Below, one piece after another: positions 50,935-61,295 of a stretch of 64,000 nucleotides of DNA. Source of the stretch: Cyathus striatus (taxonomy: Eukaryota; Basidiomycota; Agaricomycetes; Agaricales; Nidulariaceae); assembly GCA_025738555.1 (NCBI GenBank), contig JAOVFP010000012.1, positions 2,914,001 through 2,978,000 of the forward strand. Reading direction: 5' to 3'. Both the position numbers and the translations under genes were made by a program. Numbering within the stretch: position 1 is the first letter of the stretch; the number at the start of each line of letters is the position of its first letter. Below the pieces are notes generated by a model. That model ran no database searches. It was not told where the DNA came from and was given only the letters and a program-made list of their open reading frames with translations.

Positions 50935-51545
50935 CAAGGAGCCCCGTATGCAGGTTTACTATCCAATAAAGCGACCATCTGTCTTTAGTCAGCCACTGAA
51001 AAGGTAACACGTTAAAATTCAGAAAGTGGAAATACCATTTCGTCAGGAACTTCGAGCTCCATGTCGATTGCAGATGCAAAAGGATGGATTAGTTCTGGCC
51101 TGCGGATTTGGTTGCATATAATGATGGGAAAAGAAGGAGAGAGGAAGAGCAAAACGAACCAAGTTGAATCATATAACCACAGCATGCTCCCACATTTGTT
51201 ACAGAGGTTTCGCTCGGAATTGGTGATTTTCTCTTCTGGAGTGTCTCGATTTAGAACAACCTTATATACACTGTACATAGTATGGTGCATTAGCAATCGG
51301 TGAAGAGTATCTGAGAAGAACAAAAAATAAAACCTGATATTCTCTTTCCACAACTCCACTTTAAGCACCTCACCACATCTTCCAAGGTTTATCGATCTGC
51401 CTGTGCCACCAACTTTGCGACACATCGAGCACAAACATAGCTACAGATATTTACAGTCATGAATACCATGGCAGAGAAAGGAAAGCTACCCGGTATGGTA
51501 CCGGCGTGCTGGACCGCAGAGAGAATCGAACTGCGCTAGCTACTT
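50935..51545 (-). pseudogene. GFA/CENP-V domain gene, copy B (degenerate)
   Basis: Exons 2 to 4 are recognisable on the minus strand: LCLCSMCRKVGGTGRSINL, then VYKVVLNRDTPEEK with NLCNKCGSMLW, then PELIHPFASAID. They are separated by GT..AG introns as in the intact copy. Exon 1 is damaged: the segment before VRFSLRSSTPVPYR reads TKVASA and lacks both the ATG and the CHC zinc ligands. The last exon shows LLDSKPAYGAP followed by stops. It is more diverged from copies A and C than they are from each other, so it is an older duplicate. Confidence 0.7.
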
Positions 51546-52251
51546 TAGTGAATTCATGAGAATTTGATAGATATGTATATACAGAGAATGGAAAAACCAA
51601 TGCCATAAAGAGGCAGTCAAGCAGTTTCTACAAAGAATACTAATAGGATATATTTGAAGACAATTTAGGTCATAATTAGGTGAAGGCCTGATGGCAACTC
51701 TAGCAGTGTATTATGTATCATTTACACTTATGACCATAAACATTCTTTCTGGATCTTAATTAATCCCATGTTCATACTCAACTCAGTGCCTGTTATATAC
51801 CATGAGAACCATTGCATCTATTCAGCAAACACTTCACCGAAAATGTGAGTTAGATAAACCATAGGTCAGTATCTCTGAATTTCAAATTCAACCCTATCGT
51901 CGTAGCCATCAGTGCTAGCTCTGATGAATGCCTCGCACTTAGAATTCTACAGCAATGACTCTGAAGGCTCCACTTCCTACTTCGCGAACAAGATTCATTC
52001 AAATATATGACTGTACTGGATAATTTCGACCAACTGTTCGGTCACGCGTCACAAAGACTCATGAACACAGGTACAAGGAAAACAAAAAATTGTGAAAATT
52101 CGTTAAAAATAAAATAAAATGAGTAGTAATATTTAAAACAGTGTTGATACCAATATATACCTCCTGGAGTGTGTAATGAGTATAATAATTACAGTTGAAA
52201 GCCATTAAAATCTACTCTAGCTTAAATTTTGCTCACCCAATGGCTTAGGCT
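51546..52251. other. Intergenic, no gene recognised
   Basis: AT-rich spacer between the GFA copy B and the protease pseudogene; nothing further is seen. Confidence 0.35.
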
Positions 52252-53457
52252 GTGAACAGTTCACATCAAGTGCGGTACAACTGTATGCTCCTCGATCACG
52301 TCCCAAGTGCAGACCCAATCTCCTCATTTTGCGGTCCTCTTACTGCTGCACTCAGTCTTCCCATTGCTTCCATCCAAACTCTGGGAACTGAGGGCACCGG
52401 AGGTATCTACCTATCCGCAGGTACAATAAAATCTACCTTCTAACTGCATGCCATGTTGTACTTCCACCTGAGGAGGAACCCAATATTGTTTACAATGATA
52501 TGCAGGGCGGCCAGGATGCTGTTCAAGTTATGCTACCTGGTCCTGCAGCCTATAATCGCATGGTTCAGTACATAGTTAGTGTGATTGACATGCTCAAGTC
52601 ATCCAGGACCAGGGACAAGAACCAGCTAAATGAACTGCAGATGGAGATAACAAATGACGCTGAGGAAAAACGAGCAATGCTTAAGTCTGATATGATGAAT
52701 GAGACAATGATCAATATGCTCGAAGACTTTCAGAGCAATGTTATCAATGATTGGAGACAAGGGAAGGACTTTATCATTGGTTGAGTACTTTATTCCCCTC
52801 CTATTAGTGTCAGTGAAGGTCCCAAGCACAACAGCGAAGATTGGGCCTTGATCGAGCTGGACCGCACTAAGATAAACTGGCCCAACTTTCAAGGCAATGT
52901 AATTGACTTAGGTATGTACATTTTACTTTCACTCTATTGCAAATCTATTATAGCTGATATATCCATTATCAGAGGTGACAGACGATGATTTTATATCCTT
53001 AATGTGCCCCCACAAGTTCAACTTTCCCCACGACCGCCTCTTTCAGATTCAAAGCATTGTTCTGGAAGACGAGCTAACCCGTCCGAAAAATAAAGACAGA
53101 AATGGTCAGCCATACATCAAGTTGATCAAGAATGGCAGCAGGACAAAGACAACTGCTGGTTTTGAAAATGGAATTAAATCCTTCGTGCGCGAGTACCTCT
53201 CGGATGGCACTGAACAAACGTCGGTGGAGTATGCGATCCTTTCACAGGAAAAGCACTCAGAGTTCTCCGATAGAAGTGACTCTGGATCCATTATCATCGA
53301 CAGCAAGGGACATGCCGCTGCCCTCCTTATTGGCGGATGCGGATATAATCAATCTACTGATATTACATATGCAACTCCCTTTGAATGGCTCTTGGAGCGT
53401 ATCAGGACGAAGTTTCCCAACATCCATCTCTACTCGACAGAAGAAGAAGTAGACTAA
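52252..53457 (+). pseudogene. Trypsin-like serine protease gene, damaged
   Basis: The gene resembles an uncharacterised fungal trypsin-fold family. The N-terminus (HVPSADPISSF...PLTAALSLPIAS, then GTGGIYLSAG) runs in one frame to about 52420. The frame then shifts to KIYLLTACHVVLPPEEEP, whose His at 52452-52454 is in the position of the catalytic His. Next comes a helical segment (VIDMLKSSRTRDKNQLNE), then an in-frame TGA at 52782-52784, then SEDWALIELD with a candidate catalytic Asp. A 61-bp intron (52912-52972, GTATGT to CAG) leads to the last exon, with SDSGS (Ser codon at 53281), where family members and the fragment at 1820 have GDSGS. One frameshift and one nonsense codon make it a pseudogene, though the last 160 codons are intact. 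Confidence 0.65.
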
Positions 53458-54307
53458 TAAAGTCTAGGTATTCTGGCATCATTCTACAATTTTCTTGTTG
53501 CTTCAATATGTTTAAGGAGGTCTTGAAGAATATGATGCATATTACAGGATCATTTATATCGAAATGAATAAAAGCGAGGGAATTTAAAATTATTTAAACA
53601 CCACTACATCTTGTACAAAATATATTTCATATACTTTAATACGAGTAGCCGCGAAAATTCAACATTGCACTGGACTACTATTGTAAAAAGAGTAAAGATG
53701 GATCGTGTTCAGTATGCAATTGGTATGTAGTTAATTGGCATCAACACCACACCTTCCTCAAACTTCAAATACACTCAATGGTCATGAATGGAGGAGGATA
53801 TAGCTAGTGTTCATGCATTCGATGGTAGCTCAGATCATTGCTATGATTGGACTAGTCATATGGTGATGTGTCCGTAGAGTGGGGGATACTAAGTACATCA
53901 TACATGTACTCAGTATCATCTCTGGAATCTCAGTTCAAACTTAACCCTCATTTGTACTAGAGCTATTGCAAGGCTGTTCAAAAAAAGCATAAGAATTCAA
54001 GAACAAGACACAGTTTCGTTAAGGATTGAGGTATACATCTCAGATGCATACCACCCAGTCACATCTCTAACACAGAGTCAGGTGAGCCTCAAGTGAGTAC
54101 AGCACCGGCACAATTTTCAAGTCACAAGGAGCACCATTGAAGATGATTGAATTCGTACATACACTCAGACATTTTACACACACGAGCAACAACTTCGAAC
54201 ATACATTCCCGTGATTTTCTTCTGTTTCGCCTGTGAAAAGTGGTGTTAGTACAGTTTGAATGCCATGATAAGAACAACAAATAGTATTATAAAGCCTTGA
54301 ACACACA
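53458..54307. other. Intergenic spacer, duplicated
   Basis: No gene. Much of it aligns with 2000-2535, for example the CACACGAG and TATTATAAAGCCTTGAAC stretches. Confidence 0.5.
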
Positions 54308-55043
54308 TTAATCCTTGTACAACTCATGCTTCTTATGCCATCCCTCGAGCGAATCAGGACCATAGTCCTCGTAAACCTTCTTCTTCCCCTCTGGTAGACG
54401 CACATAGTCAGGTTTAGAGTTCAGTTTGATGCATGTCTAAAGTTTTCAATCAACAATCCGCCTACCATGCAAAGGACAGTGATAGGGGAGAATGACGTAC
54501 CAGTTCATCAGGAACTTCGAGCTCAGAGTCGATAGCTGATGCAAATGGGTGGATTAGCTCTGGCCTATGAGTCAAAGGGGTTCAGTATAATGTGAATGTG
54601 GGAAGGATGATAAGGGCGTACCAAGACGCATCATACAACCATAGCATCGTTCCGCATTTGTTGCAGAAGTTCCTCTCGGAGGAGGCGACCTCTTGCTGTG
54701 GAGTGTCTCGGTTCAGAACGGCGTTGTAAACGCTGCAGGGGAGTACTGAGCGTCAGCATGCCTCGAAGAGAGAGAGAGAGAGAAGAAGAAGATACGAACC
54801 TGATATTCTCCTTCCCCTCCACCTTGAGCATATCACTATGCCCACCGAGGTTAATGGATCCACCTACGCCGCCCACTTTGCGGCACATAGAGCATAGGAA
54901 AAGCTACACCATCGTATTCAAAGTAAGTGGGGATAGATACAGAGTACAGCGAGAAATCGAACCTGGTACGGGACAGGCGTACTAGACTGCAAAGAGAACT
55001 GAACCGCTCCGCAGTGGCAGCTTCCTTTAAGTTCGACCGGCAT
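54308..55043 (-). CDS. GFA/CENP-V domain protein, intact copy C
   Basis: Five exons on the minus strand (55043-54963, 54903-54800, 54732-54622, 54564-54501, 54436-54308) join in frame to encode 162 residues. The four introns of 57-67 bp all have GT..AG ends. The start is MPVELKGSCHCGAV and the end is HKKHELYKD with TAA. Cysteines of the zinc sites are visible in SCHCG, LCSMCRK and FCNKCG, with the typical INLGG and TMLWLYD segments between and after them. GFA-fold proteins are often carbon-sulfur lyases; the substrate here is unknown. Intron 2 contains a (GA)n run (about 54766-54780). The gene diverges from kinesin relic 4; the two shared a spacer of about 0.5 kb until a transposon inserted there. 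Confidence 0.88.
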
Positions 55044-55326
55044 CTTTCTCTGAGCGGACTGGGTTAGAGCGCGGTATGTGGTTTGGATTGTGAGTCGAGT
55101 CAATTGGTTGAGTCGAAGTGATGCGATGGAGATGGAGGGTGGTATTTGGTGGTAGAAGGGACCCCGAGGTAGGAGAACGGGGAGGGGATGGGGAGGCGTG
55201 AGCACATGACTGTAAGCACTCCGCAAGGGGTGGCGTCCATGGAACCAGACGATGAGCCTGGAACTTGAAGTGGTGGTAAGAAGTTGAAACCGGAAGCGGA
55301 TGCGTTTCCGACTTTCCGTTTGTTTA

Positions 55327-55776
55327 GTCTCGGCTACCCAGCCGTTAGCGCTGGGCCAAATCCAAATTAGGATTTCCCACCGCGAACGTCTGGGATAAAA
55401 CCAACAGGTTTGGCAGGGGTTTGCGTTCGGTGTTCTCGGGCTTCGCGAGCCCTCATCCGCTGTCATAATTTGATGGTTTTGTATATTAGTAATCGTATTA
55501 GTCACCTTTATGATGTAATTTTGATGTAACTAATTACATTATATAATCGCATTGATTTCGATCACATCACGTTGATTTGAATCGCATCGCGTTGATTTAA
55601 ATCACATTGCATTGATTTGAATCGCGTTGCAAGTGCATTGCATGCACATTGCACGCGCATGCAGTAGTTTGATAGGTTTGAATCGCATTGCATGTGCATT
55701 CACCTCTATTATCATTCCACTCATCATCTCCCCCCCTCATACCTCACTTTTATTACACTCTGCTTGCTGAGCTATG
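55327..55776 (+). repeat. Left 450-bp terminal inverted repeat, including the start codon
   Basis: Base-by-base comparison with the complement of 60603-61052 shows no difference. The repeat ends on the ATG of the DUF6589 gene; the next base differs between the two ends (C versus G). It contains four 20-bp imperfect direct repeats at 55551-55630 (RTTGATTTNRATCRCRTYGC type), a GC-rich outer 120 bp, and a pyrimidine-rich run (7 C) about 45 bp before the ATG. It must hold the promoter and 5' UTR of the gene. Confidence 0.92.
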
Positions 55777-58532
55777 CCTAAGTTGCCTAGATTTGGGGTT
55801 TATCTCCCTGATGGGATACAATTTCATTCAGACTACAGTGAACCTGAAGCCATGACCTCTCCTGGCCTACCACCTTCATCACCACTGCCTATTGACCCAA
55901 GTATATGTGATGAGTATCGTCTGGCTTTAAATCCAAGCTCTGATTTACTGGATGATGATCCTACTGATCAAGATTTTGAAGTTAAAAAAGAGTGAGGATC
56001 ACCAACAACTTTAGATCAGAAAATTCTTGGGACTATTGCACATATGCAAAATATGTATTCACGCCTTTCATTGGCTGAATTTTTCATTGGTCTTTTCAAA
56101 TCAGATGATGTAGCTCTAAAGGCATCAACTGGAATATTTTATGCTGGAGGTTCACATATCAAAATAATGGAAAATTGGTGGAATCATCAAGGTGGATTGA
56201 AAGATGATGCAATGGTAGAATGGATTATGGAAAAGGCAGCCATTATATGTGCTCGTGAAAGCAGCCACCTCACCAATAGGGCATCTACTGGACCACATAC
56301 TCAAAAAGCTGAGGAGCTTCGCCTTCCTATTGCTAAAATAAATGTTGCAAATGTGAATCAATTTCAAGTAAAACATCTTGGAGCCTTGTATGACGAAGTC
56401 ACTCCACATTTTCAAAAATTAATTAAGGCTTTCATCACACTAGGTACAGACAATGATCCTAAAAGGAATAGAGACTTTGTATGCATAATTTCTACTTCAG
56501 AGAGAAACAGAGTACTTACAATGAATAGGGTCGGATAATGATTACTTCAATAGCACTAAATCTTCGGAGCCAGAAGACAAATTACCATCAAGCTATCAAT
56601 TCATTGATCTTCTGGGATAACCGCATGCCCAAACGTCTCATTCAAATGCTTAATAAATTTGGAATTTGCACATCCTATGTGTTTCAAATTAATGGAATTA
56701 AGTCACTAAGTCAGAGTGCTGGTCAAATGGCAAAGGAAGCTGCAAACAACTCATTAAAAATTAAGATGCTACCTTATGATAATTTTAATTGGATATCAAA
56801 TGCTTGGGAGTCAAGTGCTCTGCATATATCTCAGACTCATGATCAAGTATCTGCACTACTGGTTATTCTACCAACACCTACTGGTCAAGATGCTAAAACT
56901 ATAACAGCCATACCTTCATTTAAGGAGAAGGCAGGAGCACGTCACAAAATTAACTCACATATTTCACTCACCAACATCACTCCCTCTAAATCTGATAATG
57001 ATGCATTCCGGAAGAATGCAATTATACATGTTCAAAATATAATTGTGAATAATCTGGAGAACCTGAGTTACTTACAGAAGTTGGTTCCAAAGTTTGAGGA
57101 CCAAAAAGCTATTCAACCACTAAAAACAGAAGAATATTATCTTCCAACATTTGATCAAGAGCAAGGCTCAACAAAAGGAAATATGATTGTTCTTGAGCAT
57201 TACTTTGGAAAGGTACTGGCAATACCAAAGGAAACCTTTGAGGATACAATGTTTACTGTACTTGGAGATCGTCTGACTGTTGCACGTGATCGTGCAGCTC
57301 AAGACCAGCGTGCTATTGATCTTTCTCCATATGCATTTGATCACCTTTCAAGTTTATGTATGGTTGGTGGTATAATGCATTATGAAATGAATTATATTTC
57401 AGCTCTTTCAGGAAATTTCTGGGGATCAGATGGAAACATGGATCCTGTTTCATTGTCAACATTTCACAAGTTATTACCAAACCGTATGGAAGTCAACTCT
57501 CGCAAAATTAATTATTATGCATGGATGAGATTTTTGGATGTTATTCTTCAAGGTCTTGCACTCAGTGCAAGCATGGCAATTACAAAAACATCTTCATTGA
57601 ATGAATTAGAAAGTATTATTCAATCAGACTCCAAATTACTCACAGGAATTGCAACTGTTGTGGTTGATAATTTACTTGTTCAATCTCTGGATAGACTTGA
57701 GGACTTGAGCATAAAGAAACTTTTAGGAGATACAGTAACAGGTCATTCAATACTCTTGTTTCATGACTTAATGATGCTTCGAGAAATGCATGATGCAGTA
57801 AAGCGAGGCCATCCAACTCGGGTTCTTCAAATGATTAAATTCTGGATGCCCATGTATTATGCAGCAGGGTGCTATAACTATGCTAATGAATGTATGGAGA
57901 TTTTGCACAACATAATTCATGATTGGCCAAGCCCATATGCTGATGTTGCATTTAATGGAATGTTTTTTAATCCTCATGGACATAAAGAAGACTTTAAGCC
58001 CACTGACTTACGTGTGGAACATTTGAATGATCGTATTAAAGAACGTGCACATGGATCAAATGCTTCCCCATCTGTATTGGAGAAGATAGTACCAGCTATG
58101 GGATATGTTCAAAACTTAACAGACTCAGTATTTGAGGAAATGGGAGTAGAAGATCTTAATCAACGTCACAATCATGTGAAACAGAAGACTGACATTTCTA
58201 TTGTCATTCGCCATATGCAAACTCACAATATCTTTGACTTTGCACAAGATAAAAAATCTACACATACTGTAATTGATTTATACCGCCATGGCTTACAACG
58301 TGTTAGTGGTTTGAATGGTGGGCATGAAAAACATTTGGCCAGAAACAAGTTGCGATATCGAGAACGTCACACAAATGATTCTTCAATCACCACAGATGAA
58401 ATGGAAGATGAAATAATAAATGAGACAGAATTGAACACAGGTGTGGAATTTATACTTGGTACAGAAGGTGAAGACTGGAATGATATTGAAAGATTTGGAT
58501 TGAATGGCAATGATGGTGATGAGACTTACTAG
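55774..58532 (+). CDS. DUF6589-type protein, candidate transposase
   Basis: Exon 1 (55774-56478) and exon 2 (56529-58532) are joined across a 50-bp phase-0 intron with GTATGC donor, CTTAC branch site and ATAG acceptor. Splicing restores frame and yields about 902 codons. One in-frame TGA (55993-55995) separates the first 73 residues (MPKLPRFGVYLPDG start) from the rest. It may be a nonsense mutation, or it may be avoided by a 114-bp in-frame intron (55901-56014, GTATAT to TTTAG) or by starting at ATG 56044. Conserved-looking acidic sites are D in YDNFNW (56778), D in LGDRLTVARDR (57267) and E in VEHLNDRIKE (58017). This spacing could fit an RNase-H-like DDE nuclease, which is inference. The C-terminus is acidic. 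Its position in the transposon argues for a mobility function. Confidence 0.75.
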
Positions 58533-58598
58533 ATATCAATAGAATATATTGTATTACTGTACAAGATTTGACAAAAATAACTATTATTTACTACCAAA

Positions 58599-60605
58599 TT
58601 AAAATGCTTCAGGTCCCTGAGTCATTTGCCATTTCAACTCAGTTGGAATAGCTAATTCCACTTGTGAAGCAGGTTCAGACTCAGACTCATCACCACAAAC
58701 ATGATGTACTGCAGAATGAAGTGCAATAAGAAGTGAAGGAGAAAGGGACTCAAGATGTAAAATGGAGGTCACTGCATAAAGATCATCAATATTCTTAATG
58801 GTAAGGGCTTTCTTTGCAATCACAAGTAGATCCCGCTTTGATACCAAAGACTCTGGTCCATAGGCAGGCCAGTCATCCTTCCAATCAGATAACCATGTTG
58901 CCCACCTCCACTGAAAGAGAGCATCATAAATCTTTTGCACATTACTGTCAGAGATTTTAATTCGAGGTGCTTTTGAAATGTTCTCAGGCATGAAAGTATA
59001 GTGGCTTGTGAGAAGTGTTAGTTGGGGGTTGCAGTTCATACATGAGTGGCAAGGAATATCATCACTGTGAGGTGGGTTTTCCAGCCACTTATCAGTGCAC
59101 TGTTGTAAGCATTGATCAGTCTGAACAAGATCAAGAAGACCCATATCCTCAGATTTAGGATTCTTAACAGTTGGGGAGTCTGATGTATCACCAGTCATTG
59201 ATTTTTCAACTAGAATTACTCCAGTTGCAGTTGATCCTTTGCTTCGGGCTCCTCTACCTCTTCGCTGTTCCCATTGGACAATAGACAGTCCACGACATTG
59301 GTATTGCACAACAAGTCCAACTCCTGGAAAGTCCATGCCTGCACCAATCTTCTCTGATCCCAATAAAATTTTGATACGCCCTTTCAACATGCCAGTAATG
59401 CACTGCCGTTGATGTTCCTCAGACAGCCCAGCATGCAAAACATCAAGCCAGGCAATAGGAAGATTAACAGAGGACAGCTGTTTATGTATCCACCAGAACA
59501 TATCTCTAAGCATATCAAGATCATCACAATATATAATCATTGATAGCTGTTCAGCTAGATTTATTACAAATCCTAAATCAAGAAAAGATCTAGCAGAGTG
59601 CTGCATTCTCTTCACAATGGTTTTCAATTCTGGACGAAAGTTTCCCAGGTTGATGAAATAATACTCAGGGAAAAAACCAGCATAAATAATAAGCACATCA
59701 CGGTAGCGCCTTGGCAATGTTGCAGATAATGCTACCAAAGGAATTGTAGGGCCCAGAACTTGTCGTAGGAGATGTAAACGTGTGTAGGAGGGGCGCCATG
59801 AGACACTCTCATATATAGAATGTGCTTCATCAATGTAAACAGCTGAAAGGCAATCTTTAAATGAGACTGAATGAAGTATCTCAGCTATTTTTGGTGTCTC
59901 AAGCATCTCTGGGCATATATACACAACATGCATTTCATCACACTGAGCTAGTCTCTTGAGAATATCAAAACTTGAGTTTGTTGAGCAGAGAAATGAACCA
60001 GATATACTTGAATTCTTATGACTGAGAAGAAAGATCAACTTAGAAAGGATAGTGTTAATAAAATATTCAAATGTGACACACCGATTCTCTCCTTGAACAC
60101 CTAAGCTTGTAAATGGGACAATAACAAGTGAGATACCAGTCTTCTGTGCTAAGAGAGGTAGTATCCATAGCATTGACTTTCCAGCACCAGTTGGGGCTAC
60201 CACACAGATATCTAACTTATGTTCCAGTATCCTATTTGCACCTTCAATTTGATAGTCATGCAGCTTTTCATTTTCTTGAAGCAGGTTATGGGAATGTGCC
60301 AAATTGTTCCATTCATTGGCAGAGAGATCTGGTATAGAGAAAACTCTTGGAGATGAGGGGAAATTTAATGCTTTTCCCCTTGATTTTCCAGAGGAAGCAA
60401 TAACATAGGGTGAGAAAGAGGGAGCTTTAGGGGTAGAGATAAAGCCATTTCGAAAATTTTGTTTATTGAGTGTTGGTATATGTGAAATCAAGCTTGAAGT
60501 CTCTGCCTGGAACTGGACTGGAGTTGGAGTTGTTGGTGGTGACTCATTTTCATCAGTTCTTGCTCTCTTGTTGCGTTGAGGAGGCCAGATTGGAATATCA
60601 TCCAT
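58599..60605 (-). CDS. RecQ-like DNA helicase of the transposon
   Basis: A single uninterrupted ORF of 668 residues starts at the ATG that closes the right TIR. Helicase motifs are in order: APTGAGKS (about 137-144), DEAHSIYE (259-266), SAT (294-296), HAGLSEEHQRQ (about 391), GSEKIGAGMDFPGVGLVVQY (416-435) and QRRGRGAR (447-454). The last differs from the canonical RecQ motif VI (QETGRAGRDG type) but keeps the arginines. A Cys-rich stretch (CLQQC, CHSCMNC) around 505-535 resembles the zinc-binding part of RecQ proteins; no HRDC domain is evident. The first 20 residues include NKRAR, a possible nuclear signal. It converges on the DUF6589 gene and probably unwinds or processes ends during transposition or repair. 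The ORF is intact. Confidence 0.85.
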   Translation of the reverse strand: MDDIPIWPPQRNKRARTDENESPPTTPTPVQFQAETSSLISHIPTLNKQNFRNGFISTPKAPSFSPYVIASSGKSRGKALNFPSSPRVFSIPDLSANEWNNLAHSHNLLQENEKLHDYQIEGANRILEHKLDICVVAPTGAGKSMLWILPLLAQKTGISLVIVPFTSLGVQGENRCVTFEYFINTILSKLIFLLSHKNSSISGSFLCSTNSSFDILKRLAQCDEMHVVYICPEMLETPKIAEILHSVSFKDCLSAVYIDEAHSIYESVSWRPSYTRLHLLRQVLGPTIPLVALSATLPRRYRDVLIIYAGFFPEYYFINLGNFRPELKTIVKRMQHSARSFLDLGFVINLAEQLSMIIYCDDLDMLRDMFWWIHKQLSSVNLPIAWLDVLHAGLSEEHQRQCITGMLKGRIKILLGSEKIGAGMDFPGVGLVVQYQCRGLSIVQWEQRRGRGARSKGSTATGVILVEKSMTGDTSDSPTVKNPKSEDMGLLDLVQTDQCLQQCTDKWLENPPHSDDIPCHSCMNCNPQLTLLTSHYTFMPENISKAPRIKISDSNVQKIYDALFQWRWATWLSDWKDDWPAYGPESLVSKRDLLVIAKKALTIKNIDDLYAVTSILHLESLSPSLLIALHSAVHHVCGDESESEPASQVELAIPTELKWQMTQGPEAF

Positions 60606-61052
60606 AGCTCAGCAAGCAGAGTGTAATAAAAGTGAGGTATGAGGGGGGGAGATGATGAGTGGAATGATAATAGAGGTGAATGCACATGCAATGCGATTCA
60701 AACCTATCAAACTACTGCATGCGCGTGCAATGTGCATGCAATGCACTTGCAACGCGATTCAAATCAATGCAATGTGATTTAAATCAACGCGATGCGATTC
60801 AAATCAACGTGATGTGATCGAAATCAATGCGATTATATAATGTAATTAGTTACATCAAAATTACATCATAAAGGTGACTAATACGATTACTAATATACAA
60901 AACCATCAAATTATGACAGCGGATGAGGGCTCGCGAAGCCCGAGAACACCGAACGCAAACCCCTGCCAAACCTGTTGGTTTTATCCCAGACGTTCGCGGT
61001 GGGAAATCCTAATTTGGATTTGGCCCAGCGCTAACGGCTGGGTAGCCGAGAC
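60603..61052 (-). repeat. Right 450-bp terminal inverted repeat, including the start codon
   Basis: This is the mirror of the left repeat. It ends on the ATG of the helicase gene at 60605-60603, so the helicase has the same upstream sequence as the DUF6589 gene. The four 20-bp repeats lie at 60749-60828. Confidence 0.92.
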
Positions 61053-61295
61053 TAGTTCAACATATTGTCTTTGCCATCATGTCTTCCTTCCTCCCTTGCA
61101 AAAAATGTCACCTGTAGCTGTAGTACCTTCGAGAATCAAGCTCAAGATTCTCACTCCTGGTGTGTACCGTGTTTGTTTTATGTCGTTCGGGCATCTAACG
61201 AACAAGCTTCAACAGCTCACACAGACAACAGCCCTCATTCGCTCCTACCAAGACGCCATAACCAACCTAACAAGCTAACGCAGAAATCCTTAACG

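Larger units (their letters stand above)
55327..61052. mobile_element. Two-gene TIR transposon: DUF6589-type protein plus RecQ-like helicase
   Basis: The element is 5726 bp long. Its ends are identical 450-bp inverted repeats (55327-55776 and 60603-61052) starting GTCTCGGCTACCCAGCCG, and TA lies directly outside both (55325-55326 and 61053-61054). Inside are two convergent genes with 66 bp between their stop codons. It sits in the divergent spacer between GFA copy C and kinesin relic 4, which identifies the flanks by comparison with 3256-3871. Identity of the two TIRs and mostly intact genes indicate a recent insertion. Assignment of DUF6589 as transposase is inference. Confidence 0.85.
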
